In this document: positions 11,295 through 21,275 of the stretch, in pieces | Numbering within the stretch: the first letter of the stretch is position 1 | Layout: every line of letters begins with the position of its first letter | Origin: Capsicum annuum | Lineage: Eukaryota > Streptophyta > Magnoliopsida > Solanales > Solanaceae | Length of the DNA: 64,000 bases | Assembly (NCBI RefSeq): GCF_002878395.1 | Contig: NC_061121.1 | Coordinates: 48,954,126-49,018,125 of the forward strand | Direction: 5' to 3' | Notes under the pieces: generated by a model | The model's input: the letters and a program-made list of their open reading frames with translations, nothing else | Databases searched by the model: none | Told to the model about the DNA's origin: nothing | Made by a program: the position numbers and the translations under genes

Positions 11295-11925
11295 TTTTAA
11301 TTCATATTTAATTTTCATTCTATCTATTATTTTCTCAACAAACATGTCGATGATTAGACGTAAGAAATAATTTTGAATTCAGTAGAAATAGCTAGAGTTG
11401 AAACATATTGGTTAACTATTGGGTTTGTGGTAGGGGCTGATTAGTGTTGTTCAAAATAGATTACTCATCTGTTGCAACAGATAACTCATATGTTGCAATA
11501 GATAATCAGTTTGTTGCAATAGATAACAAGTCTGTTACAACAGATAACAAGTCTGTTGATCAAATTTGATATTTTAATTCATATTTAATTTTTATTATGT
11601 ATATTATTTTCTCAACAAACTTGTCGACGATTGGACGTAAGGAAAAAATTTTAATACAGTAGCAATAGCAAGAGTTGAAACATATTGGTTATCTGTTGGG
11701 TTTGTGGTAGGGGCTAATTTGTGTTGTTCCAAATAGATTGCTCAACTGTTGCAACAAATAACTCATCTATTACAACAGATAATCAGTCTGATGCAATAGA
11801 AAATCAGTCTAATGCAATAGAAAAACAGTCTAATGCAACATATAATAAGTCTATTGCAAAAGATAATTAGTTTGTTGCAACAGATAACTCTTATGTGTCA
11901 ACAGATTACCCATCTGTTTGATTCA
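11295..11925 (+). repeat. Tandem duplication carrying 21-bp palindromic minisatellite
   Basis: Two copies of a block of about 277 bp (from 11295 and from 11572) share TTTTAATTCATATTTAATTT, TTGAAACATATTGGTTA and GGGTTTGTGGTAGGGGCT. Each ends in an array of 21-bp units of the form ATCTGTTGCAACAGATAACTC: about four and a half units at 11467-11560 and about eight at 11749-11925. The first 16 bases of the unit are a perfect palindrome. A degraded third copy of the block lies near 9555-9695, after copy 1 of the small gene. Confidence 0.85.
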
Positions 11926-12146
11926 TGTTACGGGCACTATAGAACCATAAACATGAATCCAACATGTGAGTCTTCCATTACAATAGATTACTCATCTAAC
12001 GTAACATATTAGTGATCTATTTAAATTATGGGCATTTATATTGGATTTATGATCGGGTTCTATCCATTATTGGAAAAAATAGCAGTAGCTGTGTACCCAG
12101 ATGACAAATTCGACTAATAATCATAATTTTACTTACCTATGAAGTA

Positions 12147-12308
12147 ATGAAAAAGTGGAAAGTGATGAAGGAAATAAAATTTGACCTAAGAAATTGGTCA
12201 GATAGCAGTAGTAGTGGTAACAACAACAATAATAATGGTCGACAAAAAGAAGATAGAGACGATAACAAAGTAGAAGATGATGATAATGAAGCAGAAGATG
12301 ATGAATAA
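12147..12308 (+). CDS. Short acidic low-complexity frame, uncertain
   Basis: An ATG-to-TAA frame of 53 codons: MKKWKVMKEIKFDLRNW, then a Ser run, six Asn, and a Glu/Asp-rich tail ending EAEDDE. The Asn run and charged tail recall the nearby small gene copies, but there is no direct similarity. No TATA box or splice sites support it. The opposite strand is open too, as expected from triplet-rich sequence. It may be simple-sequence DNA that happens to be open. Confidence 0.15.
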   Translation: MKKWKVMKEIKFDLRNWSDSSSSGNNNNNNGRQKEDRDDNKVEDDDNEAEDDE

Positions 12309-12732
12309 AATAGCAGCAAAAATGAACAACAATAATCGTGATGAGAGAGAAAACAACAACGGATGAGAAGAGAGAGAAAAGTGTCTTTTTTCCCCTCAAT
12401 TTCCTATTATATTAAATAACATATGGATCAAAATGTAAATTCAAAAACTTATGGTTTATTTTCTAACTTTCCTGACTTTCTTTAATCATAATAAAGTAAT
12501 TGTCACCTGCACTCAATTATTAAGACTTTAGTCATCTACACCGTATTTTTAAACTATTTTATCACCTACAACTCAATTCCCCCAATTACTAGCGTGTAAT
12601 AATGAGAATCCTTCTACGTAGAAAAAAGTATCCTAATTCCATTGAAATCTGTCTTTAAAGGAAAATTTATATTTGGAGCAAAGTAGGAAACACGTCATCA
12701 TTTTTACAATTATAACTAATTAATTTTCTTAA

Positions 12733-12925
12733 GGGGTCGTTTGATTGGGAAAGAATTATTTGGAGATAATGAATTTTGAGATTAATTTTTTTGGAATAAG
12801 TTATCCCATCATGTATATGGGATAACTTATCTCATAATTATGGTGTAAATGGTGAGATAAATAATTTCAGTACTAATTAATACTTCACACCAAATTTGAG
12901 ATAAAATAGTTCTTTATTTTATAGT
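12733..12925. mobile_element. Tourist-like MITE fragment (left end)
   Basis: GGGGTCGTTTGATTGGG after TTAA is the typical end of a Tourist/PIF-Harbinger-type MITE and matches the first ten bases of the full element at 57080. A perfect 13-bp hairpin, ATAAGTTATCCCA (12796-12808) and TGGGATAACTTAT (12818-12830), lies inside. I could not find the matching right end ...CGACCCC, so the element is truncated or too decayed to close. Confidence 0.5.
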
Positions 12926-13063
12926 TTTACATGATAAAAGAAAAATATATTTTAAAAATTAAAGAGTCGTAAAACATATTTGGTAAGAGGTAATCAAGAG
13001 ACAATAATAAAAGAGTCTTACCAAAAATGGTAAGAGAAAAATATATTTTAAATATTAAGTTGG

Positions 13064-13536
13064 TAGAGCTGGCTCTTGGGTAAAGCCAATGAAGTAAAGG
13101 CTTTAGGCCCCTAATTTTTTGGGGGCCCATTTTGGAATAATAATAATAAATTTATTTTAAAATAAATCAACAATATTTAAATTAAAAATAAAATAAGAAC
13201 AAAAGAAATTTGAACAATCGAAGTATATGAAAAATATTTTAGATTTTTTATTTGGTGAAAAAACTAAGATCATCGGGTGATAGGAACATGAAAAAATCAT
13301 TATATTAATCATGAAAGTTTCTTAAAATAATGCTAGTCAAATATAAATAGTTTTGATTTACGTTTTAAATTAAAAGTTGAAGGACAATGATACAAATAGA
13401 AGATAATTCTTTACTATATTCAATTGGATAAAAAATTAGATTATTTTCAAATGCTTATATTTAAGGTCTTTAAAAATATTTAAGGCCTCTCATTATGATT
13501 CGTCTTTAGGCCACAAAATTCGCTGAGTCGTCCCTA
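13064..13536. mobile_element. hAT-type MITE with perfect 8-bp target duplication
   Basis: The element is bounded by TAAGTTGG on both sides (13056-13063 and 13537-13544). Its ends are imperfect inverted repeats, TAGAGCTGGCTC and, on the opposite strand, TAGGGACGACTC. Subterminal blocks containing GGCTTTAGGCCCCTAA and, at the other end, TTTAGGCCACAAAATTC are also related. The 8-bp duplication and the TAG-type ends fit the hAT superfamily. At 473 bp with no transposase it is non-autonomous. Confidence 0.8.
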
Positions 13537-13849
13537 TAAGTTGGCTATCAAAATTTTTGACATTAAACATGGATTGAAAGGATTCAAAAGTGGGTGAAGA
13601 TTAAAAATACAGGAGTCACCAAGCTATTGTTGGGCAAATCAACTTGGTTTGAAAGAATAAGAACTTCCACTGCTCAAATTTATCCTACCTTTAATCGTAA
13701 TTTGCACCGACGTCAAGAAATTATCAAGGTTTGTATAAAAATATTGTCTTATATACAATTATATATCCGCAAATAAATCTTTTATATTTTGTGCTTGATA
13801 GGGTTAAAACTACTTGCATAAGTTCCTTTTCAGTGTGTACATTTGTATC
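13537..13849. other. No gene seen between hAT MITE and copia element
   Basis: AT-rich sequence. A 60-codon open frame (13594-13776) has a non-repetitive composition, followed by GTTTGT, but no family is recognisable and no other exon is in sight. Confidence 0.4.
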
Positions 13850-14559
13850 TGTTGAATCATAGGGTTTCACCATCACTAAGGGGCCAGGTCCCTAACAGAT
13901 AATAAATGACAGTAAAACAAGAATGCAACGTAAATGCTTAAAGTAAATCAACGCAAATGATTTTTACATAGAAACCTCCTTTCTCAAGAGAGAAAACCTA
14001 CGATGTATCCTCACAAGCTTTCTCAAGCTCTAATATAATCAAAATCAACTCTGATTACTGACTCTAAATGGACTTAACTCTAAGTCCTAAGGATTGCAAT
14101 ACCTCTATTGCAAACCTTTGCAAGACAGCTCTCTCCAAATGGACTAGCTCTAGCCAACGCAGCTTAGGTAACTCTACCTAAGAAAAACTCAAAAACAAAG
14201 AAAAAAATTCACCCACAACACTGAAATAAATCATTTTTAGGACATGAATCAAAAACAATGAAACTAATATCAATAAAAATTTCAAATCTTAAGCGAAAAG
14301 AATTTTTGTTGTCTCCACGAGAATGATCAGACTGCAAAAACTATTGAACAATGTTGCTTTCTTTTATATATATATAAGAGTGTAGGAATTTTGATGGAAA
14401 TTTAATTGTATCATGTGTCCATTTCGTTACACTGTGCACCTGCACAATATTTGTGCTATACAAAAAACTGTGCAGAATGTGACAGCTATCCTTCTACAAC
14501 CTAGGTATTGGATCTGGTCCTTTAAGCAACATGTAGTCATCATCAAAATATGAAGAATA
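13850..14559 (-). repeat. Copia 3' LTR
   Basis: It aligns along its length with 42227-42892. Shared blocks include GGACCAGGTCC, the 'GACTCTAAATGGACTTAACT' region, CCACGAGAAT, and CATGTAGTCATCATCAAAA near the end. The + strand begins TGTTGAATCATAGGG and the end lies next to a T-rich tract. Confidence 0.85.
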
Positions 14560-14573
14560 TTTTTTTTCTTTTT
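14560..14573 (-). other. Copia polypurine tract
   Basis: On the minus strand this is AAAAAGAAAAAAAA directly before the 3' LTR, the expected position for the plus-strand primer. Confidence 0.55.
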
Positions 14574-14899
14574 GATGATGACAAACCATATTCAAGGAGT
14601 ACTCAAATTTCATTCACTTTTAGTACAAATATTTCCCTTATCAGTAACATCACCTAATCATGTATCATTCCTCCATCAGTAACATCACCCAAGCATTCAG
14701 TGTTCCCCCTATCAACAACATCATTCATCTATTTATGAATATATTCCCCTATCAATAGCACTCCATCTATTTATTACATTAGAGACCAGGTCCTCACTGA
14801 TACCTACCATAATTGCCTTGTAGTGAATCATTTTTCCTTTTTGACATTATAAAAAAATAAAGACAGTAAACCAAGATAAATAATTAACACAATTAGGAT

Positions 14900-17162
14900 A
14901 ACTCATAGCCATAGGGGCAATACTAACATGAATGAACAACTTTATAAAAGAGAAATATATGATAGACATAAATAAGAGTTTCATTCATAGAATAAGAAAG
15001 ATTGGTACCATACACTGACTTTCAAAAAAAAACATAAAAAATACTGAACTGAATAGCCACAGGGACAATCAAAAGAAACTGACAAGGGAATACTAGTCAG
15101 AAAAAAAGGAGGCTTAAGAGAATAGAGGTTTGGGGGTAAAGGATTTTAGGAGAATCTCTATTCTAGCACTTTTAGAAGCATGATAATTCAGAAGCTTCTT
15201 CGTGAGGTCCTTCACTTCAGAATTTAAATTTTTGACCTCCCCTAATAGTGCAATGAGCAGTGTCTTTAATTCTACATTTTCAACTATCAGAGTTTTTGCA
15301 GCACCAGGTCTCTCTAAAGATAGTTGCTAATTCCTCACTTTGAGATGTGAAATAGAAGTTTCCCTTGCAACCAATGTCATTCTTAATTCATCTACCTCCA
15401 AACTTAACTTCTCCTAGGCAATAATTAGCTCAAATATTTCAGACATGGTCCCCAGTTTTCCTTCCACACATTTATTTTCAACTAGAGTGTTTAGAGTGAA
15501 CATCTGTTTAGTTGTCCCAGATGTTTCCTTCTCACCAACTATTCCAAAATTATTGAACACTTTATTCATAAAATATCCATAGGGCATTTCATGTTTTCAT
15601 TTTTTAATATGAACAACTTTGTACATGTGTTCAATCATCAAGGCTGGTAGACTAATGAATTCAAATTTAAGAACTCCATCACAGAGTGATCAATTGCAGA
15701 AGCCGCTATTCTTTTTTTATCTAGGTAGAACCACCTTATTCATAAATTCATACACCAACTGAAACTCTTATTTAAAGAATTTCTTTCCCACTCCTGTTAT
15801 AAGAGTTCCATTAACTTTAGAAGCATTCTTCATGAACTCCATGAAGGATATTTATCTATAGAACTCACTCCAGTTACAAGGATATCCAAGATGTTTCCTA
15901 GAGTTTCTTAATCTAACTTCACTTTTTTGTCTGAAACCAAGAAAGACAAACTCAAACAATGTTCAACAAATTTTATGTTGTATCTGACTTCTTTTTCAAA
16001 CACAAAAGGAACTGGATTCTCAAAGATATATAACCAGCCTAGGTTCTGACATATTGGACCAGTTCTACCATTTTAGGTTGTTCAAATACCCTGGAATCAA
16101 ACACCCTTCCAGATAAAACCTATTGAGTCTTCAATACCTCATTCTATTCTTCTCTTGACATAGTTTTTCCTTCTTTTTGCATATTTCTTCATTTTGTTCC
16201 ACCTACTAACTCTTTCTATGCAATATTCTTTTTCATGGGACCAAGTCCTTCCTCTTTATTGATATGTGCTTCTTTGGAGTAATTGATTGTGGTTTTGGTT
16301 GTGAGGACCTGGTTCTCCTTCCTTCTTGAATTTCCTTTCTTTTCTCTTCTTTTCTATTGCAGTAGCAATATCAACATTAATTTTCTTATCTCCTTCTCCC
16401 ATATTTACTACCTCAAAAAAAATCATCAATCACCATTCGCTTTTTTAGCCTTCTTCATTTAATTGTGGCTGACTTGCTTGCTTTTATAGCATCACCCATC
16501 AACTTCTTTTCCAAACTTTTAGTGGTGTATATCTTACTCACTTTTTCAAGTTCATCATTAGCTTTTTTTTCCTTCGCTTTCTCTTTGTTTCTGTATTGCC
16601 TAACTCAGAGGCATATCAAAATCATCCTCTAAAGGAGGTTGCACAACTGCATCAAAATACTTTGTAGAATAAGGATTAGTAACAAAAGAGGGAAGTGAAG
16701 GGTCTTTCATCCCAACTATAGTTTCTCTTATATCAATAGCTAGCAGTGTCAAGCTCTCAGCCACCAAATCTTCTCCAACTAATACACTACTAGAGGGGTT
16801 CGACTTTTAAACTGGAAGGTCTTCCTACAAAATGTGAGCAAAAATTGGGTTGGATTCAGATAGAGTAGAGGAACCTAGTTCTTTAGTATTTACTGAGGGA
16901 GCATCCATTTTAGGGCTTTCTGAGGGAGTAGTGTTTATGGAAAATTCAGTCTCTATGGGTGACCCAAAACCTTTGCTAGTGTTAATAAAAATGGCCCTTT
17001 TTCAGTCTGGCTCCATGTTTTAGAGATCTCTTCCCTAATAGAATCTACCATGGGCACAGATAATGAAGAGGGAACAACTAGAAGGTTTTTAGTGGAGGGT
17101 GAAAGGGAATGTGTAGTTTCAGATTCTTTGGACGGGCTTGAAGGAAAAGCTTTGTCAGCCAT
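14900..17162 (-). pseudogene. Third frame downstream of copia pol (env-like position), decayed
   Basis: On the minus strand a frame starts at ATG 17160-17162 (MADKAFPSSPSKESETTHSL) and recognisable coding sequence runs with many stops to about 15100. Near 15170-15300 it encodes a Leu/Lys-rich heptad stretch (ELKTLLIALLGEVKNLNSEV and so on) that should form a coiled coil. SIRE-type copia elements carry an extra ORF here, often called envelope-like, with a C-terminal coiled coil. I see no convincing signal peptide or membrane segment, so the envelope label is by position only. The solo LTR at 17178 sits just upstream of the ATG and separates this frame from pol. Confidence 0.5.
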
Positions 17163-17177
17163 TGAGTCTAAGGAAGT

Positions 17178-19542
17178 TGTAACACCCCATAATTTTTCTA
17201 GCTTAAATTCTTCCCTAGAATGTCAAGAATTTGCTTCAAAGATGAATACCACTCGCCCAATTCTGACACTCGGTGAAGAAGTTAAGGAATTTTTAGAAAA
17301 ACAGTGTGCCACCTAGACTCTCAGTGCACCGTGGAGAAGGCAAAATCTGCAATTTTCATATTCTAGTGGCCCTCCGCAATAGCCCCGCATCGCAGAGAAT
17401 CCCATTTTCCCAATTGTCCCATTCCAGTGATACTCCGCAATTCTGGAGCATCGCACCAAGGAACAAAATGACAATCTAAGGGGCACCACAATTTTGTCGC
17501 ATCGTGGTGAGCGCCCAGTTCCCATTCATCCTATTTCAGTGAGCCACCACGATTGTGGCACATCGCAGTGGCCAATCAAACCGGGAAAAATGTTGCGTTT
17601 TTCAATTCCGACTTAAAGTTTGAAGAGGGCATTTTGGTCACTTTCCAAGGCCCCAATACATTTAAAACACATCATTAAGCTTATTCCAAAGAACTCTATG
17701 CTTATTTCATCACTTTCCTCTCAAAAGAAAACCCTAGATCATCAAAGCTCCTTCTCTAAAAAATCCAAATTCCTCAATTAGTTCTCCAAAGAAATTCAAG
17801 ATTAAGAATTTTCAATACTAGAACTCTAAGAACTCATCTTCAAAAGCATCATAGGAATCCAAGATTCAAGCTTTCTTATCTAAGATCATCAATTAAGGTA
17901 TGTGGGGTTTCTGAACAAGGATACTCCTTTCATTCTTGTGCCCAAAACTTATTTTTAATTACAAAGATATTTGATTTTATATAATTTTCATGAAATAAGT
18001 TAGGGTTTAGACCCATTACTGTTATTTACAAGCTTATGATATTCCAATGATTTAGGAGTTGAATTACATGAGTATGTTTATATTTTCATGCATATTGCTG
18101 AAATTTCAAGATTTTGAGTTGATTTTTCAATATTTACATTATTGAGAATGAGCATTTTGATGATTTTTCATGAGTTTGATGTATGGGTCGTTAAGCCCTA
18201 AATAAAGATTGTTGTTTCAAGATTGTTTGTGATATAAGCACCCCATGACTAGATTAATTTCAGATTTTAGATAAAGATTTGACCTTTTGGTCTCAGAATA
18301 GATTTGAAATCCACTTTACAGATTCAAATTACAGATTCAGATTACAGATATACAGTTGGTTTTCACTATAAATAATTAGACTATTTTAAAAGTGGATTTC
18401 CATCAGAATGAGCATATAGATTATTTTGGAAGTAGTATTTATCACCAAGATGGAAATGTTACTACGGTTTCATACCCCAGAACTACGTACCAATGTAGAA
18501 TTCAGATTATTTCCACTTCTATGGGGATGACAGATATATGATCACCCAAATAGGTTACACTCCCTGGAAAGAGTATGACTCCTCTCTCCAATGTAAGGAT
18601 TCATTCCTTAGGAAGGTGAGACGTCGGACTCCATGAATGCTCACATGGTTTATGTCAATTAGAAGAACCTCCCATGTAGAATAAGTTTTTAGACTTATAA
18701 ACCCCTAAGATAAAGTATTTTCCAGATTTTAGAAAAAAAACTAAGTGTAAAGGCTCACAAACTTACTCAGACGTTATTTTACTTAAGATTTCAGATTACA
18801 GAATTACAGCTTTTATTTTTAGACATAAAAAGGTGAGCCCTTTTTCACTTAGCCAATATGATTTAAGAATAGAATAGAAATACAGATTTTTAGAACTAAC
18901 TGTTATGACGCACAAGATTTATACTATATTATGATCTTCAGATTTCAGATTTACTCAAGCCTATGTAAGTCAACTACATTTAGCATGCAAGAATTTAGAA
19001 AATATGATGATAATTTTTACTTATGCATTCACCCCCATATACTTAGTACATCCTCAAAGTACTGATCCACATATACGTCTATGTGTTATATTGTCCCATA
19101 ATGTAGGTACAAGTTATGGTATGTACAGTCAGAATCAGGAAGTTACAGATTCCAGCCGGCAGATGATGAGTCCTCCTGCTTCGGGGACTTAAGTTAGATA
19201 TTATTTATATACTTTAATTTTTTACTCTCATGTATTGATTAGTGAAAGTTGGGGTCGCATCCTAGCTATCTATAGTCAGTATAGTAGAGGCTTCACAGAT
19301 GTCATTTAGAGTCAGTTATGTATTTTCAGTCCCTCTTTTAGGCTTTATCAGAATGTAAAAGTTGTATTGATATTGTATTTTTCCCAGATTCCATAATTAT
19401 TATGTTTCCACACAGTAAACTTAATTATTTTATGCATATCATTTAGTTGCTTATGAGTTATGCCAGTAGAAGGGTTAGCTTGGGATCACTTGTGGTCCTA
19501 AGCACCATATGACATCTTGGGACATATTTTCGGGGCATTACA
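17178..19542 (+). repeat. Solo Ty3/gypsy LTR with GAAGT target duplication
   Basis: It begins TGTAACACCCC and ends GGGGCATTACA, and is flanked by identical GAAGT at 17173-17177 and 19543-19547. It is the same family as the LTRs at 21276, 28397, 35929 and 58933, in + orientation. Inside are a CpG-rich hairpin-unit array (about 17330-17590), a donor-like AAGGTATGT (17895) and an acceptor-like CATAATGTAG (19098-19107). With no internal region and an intact duplication, it arose by recombination between the two LTRs of a full element. Confidence 0.93.
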
Positions 19543-19547
19543 GAAGT

Positions 19548-20069
19548 AAATTTGAAAAATAAGGAAAGAAATTTTGAGAAAAAAAGAGTTATTTATGTAT
19601 GAGGGTTTTAGAGTTAGTTTAGAATATAGTGAGTAAAACGAGGGATTTGATTTGGTTTTAAACAAGTAAAAAGGTGCAACATTTTAACTTAAAGGACATG
19701 AGACGTGTCTGGTCCCAATAGGTGCACCTCTTCATTTTTAGGTGATTTGAAAACTTTCAGACATGCGGAAAAGGATGTGACTTTTCAAACAGTCGTTTTA
19801 TGCAATTTTTTAAAAAAGACACACATGATACTAACCCGTGGGATAGGACCAGGTCCCACCCTTACTTAAAGGAATTCTATTTTTTGTTCATCTCATCTGC
19901 TCTCCTTCAAGGATTGCTCACCATGTGTGTATACCTACAAAAGGTATGGTACTGAGTTAGACCGAATTACACTTATTAAAACAAGGATACTTGTTCCCTA
20001 TTCATAGATAAAATTTAAGGAATTTGACCCAATTAGATAGGTTAATTCATCATAATTATAATCATCCTT
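19548..20069 (-). other. Copia spacer between RNase H and the third frame
   Basis: No coding sequence recognised. GGGACCAGACACG-type and GGACCTGGTCC-type stretches (about 19705 and 19846) recall the GGGACCAGGTCC motif repeated through this copia element. Confidence 0.45.
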
Positions 20070-21270
20070 ATCATGTTCTTCACAAATTACTCCTTGTGAA
20101 GAGCCTTTGTGAAGATGTCATCTACTTGGTCTTCAGTCTTATAAAACTTTATACAAATAACTTTTTTTCAATCCCTTAAGAAATGATGCCTCACATCAAT
20201 GTGCTTTGTCCTTTTATGTTGCATAGGGTTCTTTTCCATATTTAGAGCACTTATATTATCACATATTAGTGAAATAGTGTCGGTGGAAATTTCAGAATCC
20301 TTCAGTTGTTATTTTATCCATATAAATTAAGCACAACATAAAGCTTCAACTGTATATTCATCTTTAGCAGTAGATAAAGAAACTAAATATTACTTTTTGG
20401 AACCCCAAGAAATAAGAGATGAACTAAGGAAATGAGCCATTTCATAGATACTTTTTCTATCCATCAAATATCTAGCATAATTAGCATCATCATATCCAAT
20501 TAGATCAAAATTGTCTTTAGATGGATAGAATAGGACCAGGTTCGATGTTCCTTTCAAATATATGAAAATTCTCTTGGCACCTTTCAAATGACACTCTTTT
20601 GGACAAGCCGAAAATTTGGCACACATACCCACACTAAACACAAAATTAGAACTACTATTAGAAAGATATAGCAAAGATCTAATAATTCCTATATACATGG
20701 TCTCATTAATTGATGGACCAGGTTCATCTGTATTTATCTTTGAGCTAGTTTCAATAGGAGTATCAATAGGCTTGGACTCCCCCATGTAGAATTTCTTCAA
20801 CAGCTCCTTAATGTATTTTTATTGACAATTCCTCAGGACTTAAGAAATAGGGTATTGTCAATTTTTCCTTTCTTAAAATCATTTTCTAGAAGAAAATTTG
20901 CTAGTCTTTTATACCAAGCTCAAGGAACCTACTTTAACCCAAATAGAGCTTTATCCAACTTTAGCATATGATATGGGAGGTCAATATCTTTAAAACATGG
21001 AGGTTGGTTGAGATAGAATTCTTTTAGATTTCCGTTTAGAAAATCACTCTTTACATCCATTTGAAAGAGCTTGAAACCCATATAAATTGCAAAAGTAATA
21101 AGAATCCTGATTATTTCCATCCTTGCAATGGAGCAAAGGTCTCATCATAGTAAATTCCTTCTTTTTTATTATATCTTTTTACAACAAGCCTTGATTTATT
21201 TCTAATGATAAAATCATGTTCATCTTGATTTCTTTTGTACACCCATTTTATCACAATGATAGTTCTGTCA
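20070..21270 (-). pseudogene. Copia reverse transcriptase-RNase H, catalytic segment deleted
   Basis: On the minus strand the RT N-terminal part is present (WVYKRNQDEHDFIIRNKSRL; then GFKLFQMDVKSDFLNG, an RT motif with the first catalytic Asp; then HMLKLDKALFGLK). The C-terminal part (MKKFYMGESKPIDTP, SLLYLSNSS) runs into RNase H, with RTKHIDVRHHFLRD and DIFTKAL motifs. Between them, near 20835, the segment that should hold the Y-x-D-D catalytic box is missing, and several stops and frame changes occur. The gypsy array is inserted near the start of RT: the frame breaks at 21270 and picks up again at 38835. The enzyme cannot be functional. Confidence 0.85.
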
Positions 21271-21275
21271 GAAAG

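Larger units (their letters stand above)
8810..12010. repeat. Patchwork of degenerate repeats with ATCTGTTGCAACAGAT motifs
   Basis: More than twenty intact or degenerate copies of the palindrome ATCTGTTGCAACAGAT are spread through this AT-rich stretch, for example at 8825-8850, 8935-8960, 9665-9695, 10030-10090, 10490-10610 and 11467-11925. Longer modules are also repeated: 10014-10113 resembles 10527-10622, and a GAAAAGTCATGACTT-type module recurs near 9110, 9735, 10207 and 10655. Two copies of a small gene (9233 and 11019) sit in it. I see no intact protein gene and no transposon ends, so this looks like a region built by repeated local duplication. Confidence 0.75.

Noticed and set aside
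11467..11925. Regularly spaced short repeats resembling a CRISPR array
   Set aside because: The units are contiguous 21-bp tandem repeats without unique spacers, in plant nuclear DNA.
12133..12399. Leu/Ser-rich open frames on the minus strand suggesting a membrane protein
   Set aside because: They are the antisense of AAC/AAT/GAT triplet-rich sequence; the hydrophobicity is an artefact of base composition.
13594..13776. Possible host-gene exon before the copia element
   Set aside because: Composition is gene-like, but no family is recognisable and no second exon could be found on either side of the copia element.
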